Source of the DNA: Actinomyces sp. ICM47
GTDB lineage: Bacteria; Actinomycetota; Actinomycetes; Actinomycetales; Actinomycetaceae
Length of the DNA: 23,496 nucleotides
Assembly (NCBI RefSeq): GCF_000278725.1
Contig: NZ_ALCA01000052.1
Span: forward strand, 1 to 23,496
Direction: 5' to 3'
Below are positions 1 through 6,040 of the stretch, one piece after another. Position 1 is the first letter of the stretch. The number at the start of each line of letters is the position of its first letter. A model generated the notes under the pieces. That model was not told the DNA's origin and searched no databases. It saw nothing but the letters and a program-made list of their open reading frames with translations. Both the position numbers and the translations under genes were made by a program.

Positions 1-25
1 GGCGAGAGTCACGACAGGAACAAGC

Positions 26-1003
26 TCAGCCCTGCGCGCGCAGGGAGGCGACCTCGTACAGGGCGATACCCGTGGCGACGGCCGCGTTGAGAGACTCCAC
101 GGTCGACGTGATCGGGATCGACACGATCTGATCGCAGGTCTCGCGCACGAGGCGGGACAGGCCCGCGCCCTCGGCTCCGGTCACGATGACGAGGGGGCCG
201 TCCGCCAGCGACAGGCCACGCAGGGGCGCGTCGCCGCCGCCGTCGAGGCCGACCACGAAGTATCCGGCCGCCTTGGCCTCTTCGAGGGCGCGCACCAGGT
301 TCGTCGCGCGAGCCACGGGCACACGCGCAGCCGCACCGGCCGACACCTTCCACGCGGTCGTGTTCACGCCCGCGCTGCGGCGCTCGGGAATGATGACGCC
401 ATCCGCGCCGAACGCGCCCGCGCTACGCAGGACCGCGCCCAAGTTGTGGGGGTCCGTCACCTGGTCGAGGGCGACGAGGAGCGGGTGGCCCAGCTGCTGG
501 AGCGACCCGGCGATCAGGTCCGAGGCGTCTGCGTACTCGTATCCGCGCACCTCAATGGCGACGCCCTGGTGGACAGCACCGTCAGTCGCGACGTCCAGGT
601 CGCGACGGGTGACCTCGTACACGGGGGCACCCATAGCACTCGCGAGGCGCACAACCTCCTCCACGCGATCATCCTTCACGTTATCGAGGATGAAGACGCG
701 CTCAATCGGGACCGAGGCACGGGCGGCCTCGGCGACCGGGTTGCGACCGGCGATCAGCTCGTGGCCGGGCTTGACGCGGATCGACGACTTGGCGCGAGCG
801 CGCGCAATCGCGGCCTCCTGCGCCTCGCGTGCCTCGCGCTTGACCTTGCGCTTGTAGGCCGGGTGGTAGGTGCGGTCCTCAGCCTTGGGCGTCGGGCCCT
901 TGCCTTCGAGGCGTCGGCGCGAGTGCCCGCCAGTGCCGACCTGCGCACCCTTCTTGGTGCCCTTCTTACGGATGGCGCCGGGGCGCCCGCTGTGTGAGGC
1001 CAT
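26..1003 (-). CDS. rlmB: 23S rRNA (guanosine-2'-O)-methyltransferase RlmB, SpoU/TrmH family
   Basis: Predicted to 2'-O-methylate a guanosine of 23S rRNA (G2251 in E. coli numbering) using S-adenosylmethionine. The 325-residue protein has a Lys/Arg-rich N-terminal extension (about 1-75) that is usual in actinobacterial members. A substrate-binding domain starts near HELIAGRNPV (81-90). The SPOUT catalytic domain shows the three family motifs: NLGAVLRSA near 188, TGAEGAGLS near 275, and SIPITSTVESLNAAVA near 295, which form the trefoil-knot SAM site. The ATG at 1003 is preceded by a GAGGAGA ribosome site. In many actinobacteria this gene directly follows cysS; here a DUF1697 gene, repeats and a defence gene intervene. 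Family assignment is secure; the exact target base rests on the family. Confidence 0.95.
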   Translation of the reverse strand: MASHSGRPGAIRKKGTKKGAQVGTGGHSRRRLEGKGPTPKAEDRTYHPAYKRKVKREAREAQEAAIARARAKSSIRVKPGHELIAGRNPVAEAARASVPIERVFILDNVKDDRVEEVVRLASAMGAPVYEVTRRDLDVATDGAVHQGVAIEVRGYEYADASDLIAGSLQQLGHPLLVALDQVTDPHNLGAVLRSAGAFGADGVIIPERRSAGVNTTAWKVSAGAAARVPVARATNLVRALEEAKAAGYFVVGLDGGGDAPLRGLSLADGPLVIVTGAEGAGLSRLVRETCDQIVSIPITSTVESLNAAVATGIALYEVASLRAQG

Positions 1004-1035
1004 GGTGTCTCCTCGTTGTCTCGTGAACTGACACC

Positions 1036-1041
1036 AGGGTA
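1036..1041 (-). promoter_or_regulatory. possible -10 element of rlmB
   Basis: TACCCT followed by GGTGTC lies 32 nt before the rlmB ATG, leaving room for the Shine-Dalgarno site. The same TACCCTGGT context occurs upstream of the DUF1697 gene. No convincing -35 was seen. Confidence 0.3.
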
Positions 1042-1180
1042 CGGCGTTCAGGCCACATCGGGGCCACAGCGGCGCGCCCGGGGGCCAAAATCACGCTCTG
1101 ACATGCATATTCCACGGAGACCCCACTGCATCCTCGTCTCTTCCGGACCGACCCCATGTCAGGCGCACACCCGGACCCTG

Positions 1181-1227
1181 CCACGGCCTCGTCAATCGCG
1201 CAGCCCGGACGGGATACGCGTCAGTCC
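1181..1227 (+). repeat. 47-bp direct repeat, copy 1 (contains 13-mer motif)
   Basis: Begins with the 13-mer CCACGGCCTCGTC and continues through CAGCCCGGACGGGATAC and CGTCAGTC. It matches 1289-1336 at all but a few bases, with a 108-bp offset. It lies in the 326-bp gap between rlmB and the DUF1697 gene, in which I see no gene. Confidence 0.85.
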
Positions 1228-1288
1228 CCCGCGAGCATCAGCCCCACTCTGCCCTCACGCACACCACGCCCCTATGCGCCGACACTCG

Positions 1289-1336
1289 CCACGGCCTCGT
1301 CCACCGCGTCAGCCCGGACGGGATACACGTCAGTCA
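1289..1336 (+). repeat. 48-bp direct repeat, copy 2 (contains 13-mer motif)
   Basis: Second copy of the repeat at 1181-1227. Its last seven bases run into the 3' end of the DUF1697 gene and include that gene's stop codon (TGA, 1330-1332 on the minus strand). Confidence 0.85.
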
Positions 1337-1878
1337 CGCGCGAGCAACGACGCGATTTTCTCGACCGTCGAGCCGGAGCGGATCGTCACCTGCCGATAGA
1401 AGTCCTCGCGTAGGAGACGCCTGTGGTAGGCGGTCTTCAGGAAGTTCTTCTCGTCGAATTTGCCCCAAAACACGGCGTGCTCGCCAAAGTACACGGCTTC
1501 GTCACCCAGTTCCATGGCCTCGATACGCTCACGCACGTGACCACGGTCGAGGCCCCGCATGTAGAAGAGCGCGTCGCGGCGGGCGACCTCACCATGCCAC
1601 CAGTCGGGTAGGTTGTGTAGTTCCGCTAGGTAATCCTGCCCCGCCAAGAGGGCCAGTCGAATCGGGAAGTCGTAGCGGCGCGCCAAGACGTGTTCGACGG
1701 CCTCCGCCACCTCGTCACGCGGGGCATCAGCCTCAGCCTCAAAGAGGAGGTTGCCACTGTTGATGTAGGTGCGCACGTTCGCGAAGCCTTCAGCGGCGAC
1801 CTGTTCGCGTAGCTCGCTCATGACGACCTTGTTGTTGCCGCCGACGTTGATACCGCGCAGCAAAGCCACGTACTCCAT
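1330..1878 (-). CDS. DUF1697 family protein
   Basis: A 182-residue cytoplasmic protein of the DUF1697 family, whose biochemical role is not established. It starts MEYVALLRGINVGGNN, the characteristic family N-terminus, followed by SGNLLFEA and, near the C-terminus, the FGKFDEKN-like and TIRSGSTVEKI segments. The ATG at 1878 is chosen because it begins the conserved family sequence and has GGAGG six nt upstream; an in-frame extension upstream has low-complexity composition and runs into the repeat array. The gene is transcribed toward rlmB with a 326-bp gap, so it is probably a separate unit. The length matches the family. It interrupts the usual cysS-rlmB adjacency. Confidence 0.9.
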   Translation of the reverse strand: MEYVALLRGINVGGNNKVVMSELREQVAAEGFANVRTYINSGNLLFEAEADAPRDEVAEAVEHVLARRYDFPIRLALLAGQDYLAELHNLPDWWHGEVARRDALFYMRGLDRGHVRERIEAMELGDEAVYFGEHAVFWGKFDEKNFLKTAYHRRLLREDFYRQVTIRSGSTVEKIASLLARD

Positions 1879-1921
1879 GTTGCTCCTCCCGTGTCCACGA
1901 CGCCTCGCGCCGCCGGAAACC

Positions 1922-1927
1922 AGGGTA
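1922..1927 (-). promoter_or_regulatory. possible -10 element of DUF1697 gene
   Basis: TACCCT, followed by GGTTTC, lies 43 nt before the ATG. The context closely matches the TACCCTGGTGTC upstream of rlmB, which is the main support. Confidence 0.3.
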
Positions 1928-1968
1928 TGGCCTCGGCTCACATAGGGCTGTTCATCCACACGTGGACC

Positions 1969-2146
1969 CACTAACCCGCACGCGGGCCCCTTGTTCCGCA
2001 CGTTAACCCGATAACCTGCGTGCGGGCCTTCTAATCCGCACCTTAACCCGCTAATACGAGCCTGGGCAGCCCTGCCCACACTTCAAATAGCGGGTTAACG
2101 TGCGACATAGCGGGTTACCGCTCGCAATAGCGGGTTCGTATGCGAG
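1969..2146. repeat. intergenic inverted-unit repeat array A
   Basis: Three right-hand units carry ATAGCGGGTT with a following CG-rich tail (2086-2104, 2106-2125, 2126-2146), spaced 20-21 bp. The left half holds the same unit in opposite orientation: CGCACGTTAACCCGAT at 1997, CGCACCTTAACCCGCTAAT at 2037, and a partial TAACCCGC at 1972. The centre (2060-2084) contains GGGCAGCCCTGCCC, a short hairpin. A related array is at 14713-14858. It lies upstream of the DUF1697 gene and is non-coding as far as I can see. Confidence 0.8.
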
Positions 2147-2286
2147 CACGCACACCCTGCCAGAACACCGCCGCGCCCAAAACGCAGACCACCTCGCCCA
2201 CAACACCCCATTTTCAGCGTTTTTCACCAAAGTGGTCTGCGATTTGGGCGCCACACCGCCTCAAGTCGCGGCCTCGCCGTCACCAA

Positions 2287-2355
2287 TCGGGGGAATTGCA
2301 CTACACGAGCCTCCGACACGCCGCCAGAAGGCTTCGTGTAGTGCAAACCCCCGCG
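2287..2355. repeat. long imperfect inverted repeat (hairpin), left
   Basis: Arms of about 22-25 bp: TTGCACTACACGAGCC (2296-2311) pairs with GGCTTCGTGTAGTGCAA (2330-2346) with one bulged base, and pairing continues outward through GGGGG/CCCCC. The loop is about 18 nt. It sits about 45 bp before the conserved block at 2401, an arrangement repeated with different arm sequence at 4188-4234. Confidence 0.8.
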
Positions 2356-2400
2356 ACCGCCGGCGTGGAGGGCACTGGAGGAGCCGGAGGGCACGGGCGG

Positions 2401-2516
2401 CTGCGAGACGCGGGCCAGGCTGCGGCACCCGTGGGCGGCAGCGGGGCCTGGCCAGGCTTCGAGGCGACGCACCGAGCGAAGCTCGCGGCGCGGACGGCTC
2501 GCGGGCGGGCAGCCGC
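2401..2516. repeat. 116-bp direct repeat flanking the HEPN gene, copy 1
   Basis: Matches 4264-4379 without gaps and with roughly ten substitutions, by hand alignment. It starts CTGCGAGACGCGGG and ends near GCTCGCGGGCGGGC. An internal palindrome GCCTGGCCAGGC is perfect in this copy. Open frames through it are low-complexity and not conserved as protein, so I treat it as non-coding. Confidence 0.88.
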
Positions 2517-2532
2517 GCGGATAGATCTCCGC

Positions 2533-2635
2533 ACGCGGATAGGTTGCGACGATGCGGATAGGTTATCGCCACGCGGATAGGTTAATAAGCTATCCGTATG
2601 CTCATAACCTATCCGTGAAGCAACAACCTATCCGT
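2533..2635. repeat. symmetric 19-bp repeat array C (3 direct + 3 inverted units)
   Basis: GCGGATAGGTT occurs at 2535, 2554 and 2573 with a 19-bp period. The inverted form A(A)(G/C)CTATCCGT follows at 2587, 2606 and 2625, also with a 19-bp period. Between the 8-11-bp cores the sequence varies. The whole block could fold into a cruciform, or could offer six protein sites about two helical turns apart. Confidence 0.88.
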
Positions 2636-2850
2636 GTACCCGGTGAGCGCGCAGGACCGCAGTGGCTAAGGAAGCAACGCACGAGATAGCGTAGCTTTGC
2701 GATCTGGCAGATACGACCGCCGACGATCTCACAGGCTTCATCGATGATCGGACCAAAGGCCACAACTGCCACAAAGGCTCACAACGTCTGGACGCGCGGA
2801 TATGACACAGCCCCGGGAGCATGCATCAAGCAGAGGCCACCCCGGGGCAT
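2636..2850. other. gap without recognised gene
   Basis: Between array C and the promoter of the HEPN gene I see no gene, RNA or repeat beyond short GC-rich inverted sequences (CCCCGGG near 2811 and CCCCGGGG near 2840). Confidence 0.5.
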
Positions 2851-2863
2851 CCATTACCAATGG

Positions 2864-2869
2864 TAGACT
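2864..2869 (+). promoter_or_regulatory. -10 element of the HEPN/Abi gene, leaderless
   Basis: TAGACT, then six bases (GGTCCA), then the ATG. No ribosome site precedes the ATG, so transcription probably starts at or next to it. A small inverted repeat, CCATT-ACC-AATGG (2851-2863), touches the hexamer and could be an operator. Confidence 0.6.
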
Positions 2870-2875
2870 GGTCCA

Positions 2876-4054
2876 ATGGGCGATAGCAAGCGTAGCGACG
2901 AAGCTAACGAAGACCTCCTTGCGTACATCACTGAACCCCGTCTCCGACCGTACCTCCAAACCTGCGACGGAGATCTCTCACTCGCTCTCGATCTCTATGC
3001 CTGGAACACGCGTATGGCGGCCGCCTGCCTACCGATGCTATCTCAGACAGAGATTCTTCTGAGGAATGCGCTTGACGAACAACTCAAAGAGTATTTTGAC
3101 GAACCAGGACGTGGAATACCTTGGTTTCTCCAAGATTCATGCAAACTCACAGAAAACGAGCGACAACATATCGACACGGCAAGAAATTTAATTAAACGAA
3201 GTGAGAAGACCGAAACGCGCGATCAGATCATCGCCAACTTAACATTTGGATTCTGGGTACAGCTTCTTGATCGCAAACACGATCAGATATGGAGACAAGC
3301 TCTTCACCGAGCCTTTCGGCATCCGCAAACCAGCAAAGCTCCAGATGCTAAACGAGTACGATCACTTGTCAACGATGTGCGTCAGTTTCGCAATAGGATA
3401 GCGCATCATGACTACGCCCGCGATTATGACCTCCCCATGCTCATGTCACGCGTTCGCGAACTTGCCGAGTTGATCTCGCCGACGTTTGGCACCTGGTTGG
3501 ATGAGAACTACCAGGAAATCTGGATGAACCAGTGGCAAGAACGTCCAGCTACGAAACAGGACACAATGGTTGTCCCCGACAGTCGAGGCAGCTGGGAAAC
3601 ATATAAGAGAAAGTCAGCCTATATCTGTCCCGCGGGGAGATACTTTAGGCAGGAAATTCAGTACATTGCATTTTACGTATCACGAACTATTCAGCGCCAG
3701 GTTCCTCGCATTACACAAGTAATAAACCCAGTCACCTGGACACCGGAGCACGCAACTGAGTTAGAAGCCTCAACTTCTCAAGATGACAAGAAAGTAGCAG
3801 ATCTTATCAAATGGACTTTGAGTGAAGAAGGTGAGCGCATACTCGGCTCCAATTTTCAAGGCAGCCGACAGATGAAGGTTGTACTCCTAACTTCGTATCG
3901 GGATGAACAGAATCCACAGCAGAAGGATGGGCACATCGTTCTTCCACACGAAATTCCCCACAACGAGTCGGGCAGAGGGAGCGGTTTCGCCCGCCAACAC
4001 AGGTATGCTTCCCTTCACCGGCTCCAGTCAGCTTCAACAACAGCAGACCTCTAA
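2876..4054 (+). CDS. Abi-like HEPN-domain protein with unassigned C-terminal region
   Basis: A 392-residue cytoplasmic protein. The N-terminal half (about 15-215) resembles Abi-like (Abi_2/AbiD/F) proteins, a HEPN-fold family linked to abortive phage infection. FRNRIAHHD gives the RX4H signature with R172, N173 and H177, matching the RNA-cleaving centre of HEPN RNases. The C-terminal half (about 220-365) has a YICPAGRYFRQEIQYIAFY stretch and ordered strands, but I cannot assign it. It might be a nucleic-acid-binding or sensor module. The last ~30 residues are Ser/Arg-rich and GC-rich, as if read into flanking DNA. The gene is visibly lower in GC than every neighbour and is flanked by direct repeats, which suggests lateral acquisition. 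No antitoxin-like partner gene is visible. Confidence 0.8.
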   Translation: MGDSKRSDEANEDLLAYITEPRLRPYLQTCDGDLSLALDLYAWNTRMAAACLPMLSQTEILLRNALDEQLKEYFDEPGRGIPWFLQDSCKLTENERQHIDTARNLIKRSEKTETRDQIIANLTFGFWVQLLDRKHDQIWRQALHRAFRHPQTSKAPDAKRVRSLVNDVRQFRNRIAHHDYARDYDLPMLMSRVRELAELISPTFGTWLDENYQEIWMNQWQERPATKQDTMVVPDSRGSWETYKRKSAYICPAGRYFRQEIQYIAFYVSRTIQRQVPRITQVINPVTWTPEHATELEASTSQDDKKVADLIKWTLSEEGERILGSNFQGSRQMKVVLLTSYRDEQNPQQKDGHIVLPHEIPHNESGRGSGFARQHRYASLHRLQSASTTADL

Positions 4055-4187
4055 TTACCCGCGCCCGCCCCGAGCAACAGATGATCCCTCACGTCACAGT
4101 ACGGTCTCCGCTGCGCCCGTAGGCGGACGGCCGGACCTAGCTACGGTCGAAACAACAGCGCGAGGGCCGCTGCACCCGTTACGGGGC

Positions 4188-4234
4188 GCTGCACCCGATC
4201 AGAAGAGGTGCACTGCCTACGGATCGGGTGCAGC
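4188..4234. repeat. perfect 13-bp inverted repeat (hairpin), right
   Basis: GCTGCACCCGATC (4188-4200) pairs perfectly with GATCGGGTGCAGC (4222-4234) around a 21-nt loop. A half-arm copy (GCTGCACCCG) also occurs at about 4169. It lies 29 bp before conserved block copy 2. Apart from these repeats, the 388-bp gap between the HEPN gene and cysS shows nothing I recognise. Confidence 0.8.
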
Positions 4235-4263
4235 ACACCCAATCACAAGAACAAACGCGGAAT

Positions 4264-4379
4264 CTGCGAGACGCGGGTCTGGCTGCGGCACCCGTGGGCA
4301 GCGGCAGGGCCTGGCCGGGCTTCGAGGCTACGCACCGAGCGGAGCTCGCGGCGCGGACGGCTCGCGGGCGGGCCGCCGC
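4264..4379. repeat. 116-bp direct repeat flanking the HEPN gene, copy 2
   Basis: Same block as 2401-2516 in the same orientation, 1.86 kb away on the other side of the HEPN gene. In this copy the central palindrome is imperfect (GCCTGGCCGGGC). It lies 63 bp beyond the cysS stop codon, so it would be transcribed if cysS is not terminated first. Confidence 0.88.
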
Positions 4380-4407
4380 CCACGGGCGCGTCAAGCAGCA
4401 CGACCCT

Positions 4408-4433
4408 CAGCCGCAGCTCAGCCGCAGCTCAGC
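4408..4433. repeat. 11-bp tandem repeat
   Basis: CAGCCGCAGCT occurs twice in tandem (4408-4418, 4419-4429) plus a partial third unit, just downstream of cysS. Confidence 0.7.
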
Positions 4434-4442
4434 ACACAGCGA

Positions 4443-5900
4443 TCAGCCGACACTCCACGTCGCACCGTCACGGCCATCCGCGACGGTAATGCCGGCGGCG
4501 GCCAGCCGGTCGCGTAGCTCGTCGGCGCGTCCCCAGTCCTTGGCGGCGCGGGCAGCAGCCCGCTCAGACAGCACGGACTGGATCAGTGCGTCCAGCGCCG
4601 AATGCTCGGCGGCAGCCGCACCAGAGGCACCCGCACCGATACCGGCCTGTCCGCGCCACTGCTCCGAAGCGGGATCGAGGCCCAGCACGTCCAGCATGGA
4701 GCGGACGAGGACTTGCTCGCGGTAGACACCGGAAACGTCACCGGCAGCAAGCGCGGCGTTACCGGCCTTGAGGTGTTCGTGCAGGACGGCGAGCGCGCCG
4801 GCGACGTTGAGGTCGTCGTCCATGGCGGCGACGAAGGCCTCGGGCAGGTCGGCGGGTGCCAGGGTAATTTCGGAGGTCGGAGCCTCGCCAGCGGTCTCGA
4901 TGGTGCGGGCGACGAAGGTGGAGAACTTTTCCCAGGCGGCGTGCGCGGCGGGCAGGGTCTCGGGGCCCCATTCGATGGCGGAGCGGTGGTGGACGGTGGA
5001 CAGGGCCCAGCGCACGGCGACGGCCGGGTACTCCTCGGTCAGCGCCCCGATCGACAGGACGTTGCCCAGGGACTTGGACATTTTTTCGCCCTTGGTGGTA
5101 ACCCACGCGTTGTGGACCCATAGGCGTGCGAAGGGCCAGCCCGCGCCGTGGGACTGGGCTTGCTCGTTCTCGTGGTGCGGGAAGCGCAGGTCGATGCCGC
5201 CGCCGTGGATGTCGAATTCGTCGCCGAGGTAGCGGCGCGACATGGCGGAGCATTCGAGGTGCCAGCCGGGCCGGCCGCGTCCCCAGGGGCTGTCCCACGA
5301 GGCCGTGGCCGGTTCAGACGGCTTACTGGCCTTCCAGAGGGCGAAGTCGCGGGGGTCGCGCTTGCCGGCTTCAACGGCTTCGTCGATCTGGGCGTCGTCC
5401 TCGGTGGTGCGCATGTCGACGAGGCGCTGGCGGGTGAGCGAGCCGTAGTCGGGCTGGGAGTGGACGTCGAAGTAGACGTTGCCGCGCCCATCCGAATAAG
5501 CGTGTCCCGCGTCGATGAGACGCTGGACGAGATCGATTTGGTCGGGGATGTGGCCGGTGGCGCGCGGCTCGTACGTGGGGGCCTCGACACCGAGGGTCTC
5601 GTACGCCTCGGTGAATTCGCGCTCGAAGCGGTAGGCCCACGCCCACCAGTCCCAGCCGGCTTCGGCCGACTTGTTGAGGATTTTGTCGTCGATGTCGGTG
5701 ACGTTGCGCACGTAGGTGACCTGGTAGCCGCTGCGGCGCAGCCAGCGGATCAGCGTGTCGAAGGAGACGGCGGCGCGCAGGTGGCCGACGTGCGGGGAGC
5801 CCTGCACGGTGGCGCCACACAGGTAGATGCCGACCTTCCCGGGGGTGACCGGGTTGAGGGGCTGGACGCGGGCGCTCTTGGAGTCGTACAGGTGAAGCAT
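4443..5900 (-). CDS. cysS: cysteinyl-tRNA synthetase
   Basis: Charges tRNA-Cys with cysteine; a class I synthetase of 485 residues, the normal size. It carries the HIGH-type motif as HVGH (37-40) and KMSKS (273-277). The four zinc ligands expected from the E. coli enzyme are visible as C28, C217, H242 and E246 (YLCG, HLECS and PHHENE segments). The C-terminal tRNA-binding part ends DELRDRLAAAGITVADGRDG. I prefer this over the mycothiol ligase paralog MshC because full-length CysS features and an intact C-terminal domain are present. The ATG at 5900 has a -10-like hexamer seven nt upstream and no ribosome site. thrC lies upstream on the same strand, 140 bp away. Confidence 0.96.
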   Translation of the reverse strand: MLHLYDSKSARVQPLNPVTPGKVGIYLCGATVQGSPHVGHLRAAVSFDTLIRWLRRSGYQVTYVRNVTDIDDKILNKSAEAGWDWWAWAYRFEREFTEAYETLGVEAPTYEPRATGHIPDQIDLVQRLIDAGHAYSDGRGNVYFDVHSQPDYGSLTRQRLVDMRTTEDDAQIDEAVEAGKRDPRDFALWKASKPSEPATASWDSPWGRGRPGWHLECSAMSRRYLGDEFDIHGGGIDLRFPHHENEQAQSHGAGWPFARLWVHNAWVTTKGEKMSKSLGNVLSIGALTEEYPAVAVRWALSTVHHRSAIEWGPETLPAAHAAWEKFSTFVARTIETAGEAPTSEITLAPADLPEAFVAAMDDDLNVAGALAVLHEHLKAGNAALAAGDVSGVYREQVLVRSMLDVLGLDPASEQWRGQAGIGAGASGAAAAEHSALDALIQSVLSERAAARAAKDWGRADELRDRLAAAGITVADGRDGATWSVG

Positions 5901-5907
5901 GGCATCA

Positions 5908-5913
5908 ATCCTA
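5908..5913 (-). promoter_or_regulatory. -10 element of cysS, leaderless
   Basis: TAGGAT, seven bases, then the cysS ATG. It is the same hexamer as the one before thrC. Confidence 0.55.
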
Positions 5914-5963
5914 CCTGTCAGGGAGAGGGGGCGAAGGAAAGGGGCACGTCCCGGGAGTATGTA

Positions 5964-6025
5964 ACGAGGCCCGGGTCCCGTCGGGCGAAAGCGCGCGGCT
6001 TCGCAGGTGGGGGCTCGGGCCTCGT
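5964..6025 (-). terminator. stem-loop downstream of thrC
   Basis: ACGAGGCCCG (5964-5973) pairs perfectly with CGGGCCTCGT (6016-6025), 15 bp past the thrC stop. The roughly 42-nt loop holds a smaller GCGAA/TTCGC stem. There is no clear T-tract, so it may be a structural or weak terminator. Confidence 0.4.
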
Positions 6026-6040
6026 CGAGTCAGGAGAATC

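Noticed and set aside
1004..1329. tRNA or small structured RNA in the rlmB-DUF1697 gap
   Set aside because: No cloverleaf or conserved RNA motif found by eye; the repeats account for the visible structure.
1879..2079. Longer DUF1697 start
   Set aside because: The extension is translated repeat-array DNA and lacks family similarity; the ATG at 1878 has a good GGAGG.
2100..2580. Overlapping open frames in the repeat-rich gap
   Set aside because: Arg/Ala/Pro-rich, with no ribosome site or conserved motif, and they cross several DNA repeats.
2533..2635. Array C as a CRISPR array
   Set aside because: Units are 19 bp including only an 11-bp core, orientation switches midway, spacers are about 8 bp, and no cas gene is present.
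2533..2635. Array C as a plasmid iteron origin
   Set aside because: Spacing fits, but no replication initiator, DnaA box cluster or AT-rich unwinding region is visible; kept only as an analogy.
2401..4379. HEPN gene region as an insertion sequence or integron cassette
   Set aside because: No transposase, integrase, terminal inverted repeats or attachment-site core recognised at the flanking blocks.
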